DNA from: LH-M37 sp032251315
Lineage (GTDB): Bacteria; Pseudomonadota; Gammaproteobacteria; SZUA-229
Assembly: GCA_032251315.1 (NCBI GenBank)
Contig: JAVVEE010000055.1
Span: 1-17,515, forward strand
Length of the DNA stretch: 17,515 nt
Reading direction: 5' to 3'
Below the pieces are notes generated by a model. That model was not told the DNA's origin. It did not search any database and was given only the letters and a program-made list of their open reading frames with translations. Below, in pieces: positions 14,858-17,515 of the stretch. Position numbers and translations under genes: made by a program. Every line of letters begins with the position of its first letter. Positions within the stretch are counted from its first letter, which is position 1.

Positions 14858-15880
14858 TTATAAATATTCTTTTATCAAAATTTCGGCAATTTGTACGCTA
14901 TTTAATGCAGCACCCTTTCTGACATTGTCCGAAACCACCCACATATCGATGCCTTTTTCATGAGAAATGTCCTCACGAATACGCCCTACATAAACCGGGT
15001 CGCTGTTAACACCTTCGGTCACCGCCGTGGGATAGCCGCCATCTTTATGCTCATCCAGAACGGTCACGCCGTCAGCCGCTGACAGCAGCTCGAACACTCT
15101 TGCCACGCTGATCTTGTCACGCGTTTCAATGTGTAGCGCTTCGGAATGGCCATAGAAGACCGGCACGCGCACCGCGGTGGGGTTGACCATGATGGTCTCA
15201 TCTTCAAAAATCTTGCGTGTTTCCCAGACCATTTTCATCTCTTCCTTGGTGTAACCGTTATCCATGAACACATCAATCTGGGGCAGCGCATTAAAGGCGA
15301 TCTGCTTGGGATAAACTTCGCATTTAGCCGGTTGCCCGTTCAGCAGCGCCGCCGTCTGACTTGCCAGCTCTGAAATCGCCTCCTTGCCGGTGCCGGAAAC
15401 CGCCTGGTAGGTGGCAACATTAATACGGGTAATACCTACTGCATCATAAATCGGCTTCAGAGCCACCAGCATCTGAATGGTGGAGCAGTTGGGATTGGCG
15501 ATAATGCTGTGTTTTTTGTAGCCTGCGATGGCGTGCGGATTGACTTCCGGCACCACCAGCGGAATCTCCTCGTCATAACGAAACTGCGAGGTGTTATCAA
15601 TGACGACGCAACCGGCGGCAGCGGCGATCGGTGCATACTTTTCAGAAAGGGAGGCGCCTGCGGAAAACAGGCCGATCTGTACTTTGGAAAAATCGAACTC
15701 CGCCAGATCGCTCACCACCAGCATCTTGTCACCGAATTCAACGCGCTTGCCCGCAGAGCGACTACTGGCCAGTGCGTACACTTTGCCTACCGGGAAATTG
15801 CGCTCAGCCAGAATAGATAGCATGGTTTCGCCTACAGCGCCGGTGGCGCCCACTACTGCAACATCAAATGTTTTACTCAT
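14858..15880 (-). CDS. asd: Aspartate-semialdehyde dehydrogenase
   Basis: NADPH-dependent reduction of aspartyl phosphate to aspartate semialdehyde, the branch point to lysine/diaminopimelate, threonine and methionine. It has 340 residues. The nucleotide-binding loop is VVGATGAVGE (9-18), the nucleophile is Cys132 in NPNCSTIQ, YQAVSGTGKEA contacts cofactor or substrate, and His245 in VFYGHSEALH is the likely general base. The presence of Cys132 argues against the catalytically dead Usg paralogue found beside fimV in some pseudomonads; no separate usg gene lies in this window. GGGGA precedes the ATG by about seven bases. It lies 120 bp downstream of leuB. Confidence 0.96.
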   Translation of the reverse strand: MSKTFDVAVVGATGAVGETMLSILAERNFPVGKVYALASSRSAGKRVEFGDKMLVVSDLAEFDFSKVQIGLFSAGASLSEKYAPIAAAAGCVVIDNTSQFRYDEEIPLVVPEVNPHAIAGYKKHSIIANPNCSTIQMLVALKPIYDAVGITRINVATYQAVSGTGKEAISELASQTAALLNGQPAKCEVYPKQIAFNALPQIDVFMDNGYTKEEMKMVWETRKIFEDETIMVNPTAVRVPVFYGHSEALHIETRDKISVARVFELLSAADGVTVLDEHKDGGYPTAVTEGVNSDPVYVGRIREDISHEKGIDMWVVSDNVRKGAALNSVQIAEILIKEYL

Positions 15881-16000
15881 AATTTTTCCCCAATCTTGAA
15901 TTTGTTGTTAAGCCATGCTACTGAAGGACAGGAACCAAACCCCCCTGCTCCCCGAGGCACTAAAATAGTTTAAAAAAGTACACGCTGTGCGGATAGAGAA

Positions 16001-17071
16001 TCAAAGCTCCGCCAGAACAGCCTCGCCCATTTCCACAGTACCAATCTGTCTGCCGCCGGCCGTCATGATATCCGGCGTGCGCAGGCCCTTGTCGAGCACG
16101 CGACCGACAGCGGCATCAATCCTGTCGGCCAGCGCAGGTTCATCCAGCGTGTAACGCAACATCATCGCCACCGATAAAATGGTGGCCAGCGGATTGGCCA
16201 CGCCCTTGCCGGCGATATCCGGCGCCGAACCGTGAATCGGCTCGTACATACCCTTGCTGCCGGCGTCCAGTGAAGCCGAGGGCAGCATGCCGATCGAACC
16301 GGTGAGCATGGCCGCGGCATCTGAAAGAATATCGCCGAACATGTTTTTGGTCACCATGACATCAAACTGTTTCGGCCATTTCACCAGCTGCATCGCCGCA
16401 TTATCGACATACATATGGCTGAGCTCAACCTCGCCGTATTCCGCGCCGACATTCTTCACCACTTCGCGCCACAGTTCGGAGACTTCCAGCACATTGGCCT
16501 TATCGACTGAACACAGGCGCTTGCCGCGCTTCATGGCAATATCAAAGGCGACGCGGGCAATGCGGTCGATTTCAGGTTCGCTGTAGACCAGGGTATTAAA
16601 CCCTTCGCGCTCGCCGTTGGCTTTGGTGCGGATGCCGCGCGGCTCACCAAAGTAGATGCCGCCGGTCAGCTCGCGCACAATCATGATATCCAGACCGGAA
16701 ACCACTTCGGCTTTTAACGAGGAGGCCTCGGCCAGCTGGGGATACAAAATCGCGGGGCGCAAATTGGCGAACAGACCCAGTTCGGAGCGCAAACCCAGCA
16801 GCCCCCGTTCGGGACGCAGTTCTCTGGGCAAATTTTCGTACTGTGGGCCGCCAACCGCACCCAGCAAAATGGCATCGGCCTGTTTCACCAGTACCAGGGT
16901 TTCATCGGGCAGCGGTTTGCCCGCGGCATCATAACCGGCACCGCCCACAGGTGCTTCGCTCAACTCCACATCGAGGCCTTCGCTTTTCAGATGCTCCAGC
17001 ACCTTAACCGCCTCAGCGATAATCTCTACGCCAATGCCGTCACCCGGCAGAACTGCAATTTTTTTACTCAT
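16001..17071 (-). CDS. leuB: 3-isopropylmalate dehydrogenase
   Basis: Oxidises and decarboxylates 3-isopropylmalate in leucine synthesis, using NAD. It has 356 residues. Family marks in order are IAVLPGDGIGVEI (5-17), the substrate arginines in RSELGLFANLRPA (about 95-107) and RELTGGIYFGEPRG, the catalytic Lys in SVDKANVLE, the metal-binding Asp residues in MYVDNAAMQL and MFGDILSDAAAMLTGSIGM, and the NAD-site motif PIHGSAPDIAGKG. The ribosome site is weak. A sigma70-like promoter sits upstream, and leuC and leuD are not within the 444 bases before it. Confidence 0.97.
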   Translation of the reverse strand: MSKKIAVLPGDGIGVEIIAEAVKVLEHLKSEGLDVELSEAPVGGAGYDAAGKPLPDETLVLVKQADAILLGAVGGPQYENLPRELRPERGLLGLRSELGLFANLRPAILYPQLAEASSLKAEVVSGLDIMIVRELTGGIYFGEPRGIRTKANGEREGFNTLVYSEPEIDRIARVAFDIAMKRGKRLCSVDKANVLEVSELWREVVKNVGAEYGEVELSHMYVDNAAMQLVKWPKQFDVMVTKNMFGDILSDAAAMLTGSIGMLPSASLDAGSKGMYEPIHGSAPDIAGKGVANPLATILSVAMMLRYTLDEPALADRIDAAVGRVLDKGLRTPDIMTAGGRQIGTVEMGEAVLAEL

Positions 17072-17138
17072 ATCTAACCCGGTTTTCCTGTTGGTTTATC
17101 TACACTGCGCACATTAAGGCGCCCAATAAAATCAATCA

Positions 17139-17167
17139 ATTATACGTTAATAACCAGCTACTGTCTG
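17139..17167 (-). promoter_or_regulatory. Predicted sigma70 promoter of leuB
   Basis: On the minus strand CAGACA (17167-17162; four of six matches to TTGACA) lies exactly 17 bp from a perfect TATAAT (17144-17139). The expected transcript start, near 17132, gives a leader of about 60 bases before the leuB ATG. I see no leader peptide rich in Leu codons in it. Confidence 0.6.
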
Positions 17168-17171
17168 TCAG

Positions 17172-17515
17172 CGGGAGAATGGTTTGGCGGTTTTCTCCAC
17201 CGAGAGCACCGCCTCATCGCCTGCTCAGAGCGCTTTATCGTCAACACCTACTTCCACTTTTTTCTGCTTATCCCGGCCATACATATCGGTACAGGCCGCT
17301 GGCGAAAACATCGTATTCGCGCTTTTGGTTGGTCGATATATATAGACTACTGAAACTTTTTCTGCCGAAGATGAGGCCGGAACGAATACCGATGGATCCG
17401 CAGCGCTCCGCCAAGAACGCCAGGCCAGTTACTATTGAAGTTATATGGAAAGGATACCCTTCACTCAAGACGCGCTGAGAATACATCCGTGTACGCTCGG
17501 CAGCAGCATCCCTGC
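17172..17515. other. Terminal stretch without a defensible gene
   Basis: About 344 bases to the window edge. A minus-strand frame is open from the edge to 17268 (a 72-residue reading from ATG at 17486, ending in YRYVWPG). A plus-strand frame lacking a start codon is open up to a TGA at 17348-17350. Neither resembles a family I know, and the two partly overlap. It could be a gene remnant, a small repeat or plain intergenic DNA. No terminator is visible. Confidence 0.4.

Noticed and set aside
17179..17478. 99-residue plus-strand ORF near the right edge
   Set aside because: Arg/Pro-rich translation without family features, overlapping an equally weak minus-strand frame; I treat the region as unassigned.
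1..17515. CRISPR array, tRNA, rRNA or riboswitch
   Set aside because: No regularly spaced direct repeats with spacers, no cloverleaf or conserved RNA sequence, and no leader structure recognised upstream of leuB, metZ or the trp genes.

Overview
The window is a stretch of gammaproteobacterial chromosome, about 55% GC by eye, made mostly of housekeeping genes on the minus strand. The order, read in the direction of transcription (high to low coordinates), is leuB, asd, fimV, truA, trpF, trpB, trpA, accD, folC, dedD, cvpA, purF, and then an L,D-transpeptidase gene and metZ. This is the leuB-asd-fimV-truA-trpF-accD-folC-dedD-cvpA-purF-metZ neighbourhood of Pseudomonas and relatives, with trpBA placed between trpF and accD. 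FimV, MetZ (direct sulfhydrylation) and REP-type repeats fit a free-living non-enteric gammaproteobacterium. I cannot name the genus.

Right end (14,726-17,515): asd and leuB. leuB has a good sigma70-type promoter about 70 bases upstream. No leuC or leuD lies within the 444 bases before it, and the last 340 bases hold no gene I can defend. Centre (10,631-14,725): fimV, a very acidic polar peptidoglycan-binding membrane protein, ends at a clear Rho-independent terminator. A MITE-like repeat follows, then truA. The truA-trpF-trpB-trpA-accD run is closely spaced (13 bp, 23 bp, 4-bp overlap, 53 bp) and looks like one transcription unit. It covers tRNA pseudouridylation, the last steps of tryptophan synthesis and the carboxyltransferase beta subunit of acetyl-CoA carboxylase. 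folC, dedD, cvpA and purF continue on the same strand, with cvpA-purF probably having its own promoter.

Left end (1-2,932): this part is more accessory. An unrecognised 111-residue plus-strand gene diverges from a signal-less YkuD L,D-transpeptidase gene that is tightly coupled to metZ. Two REP/BIME repeats of different sequence families lie after metZ and between the convergent hypothetical gene and purF. At the edge is the 5' end of an ISL3-family insertion sequence (transposase N-terminus and terminal repeat), cut off by the window.

I found no CRISPR array, defence system, tRNA, rRNA, riboswitch or biosynthetic cluster, and nothing that amounts to a new multi-gene system. The items most worth following are the repeats (two BIME families and a MITE-like family with a possible second degenerate copy), the cytosolic-looking transpeptidase beside metZ, and the orphan 111-residue protein.
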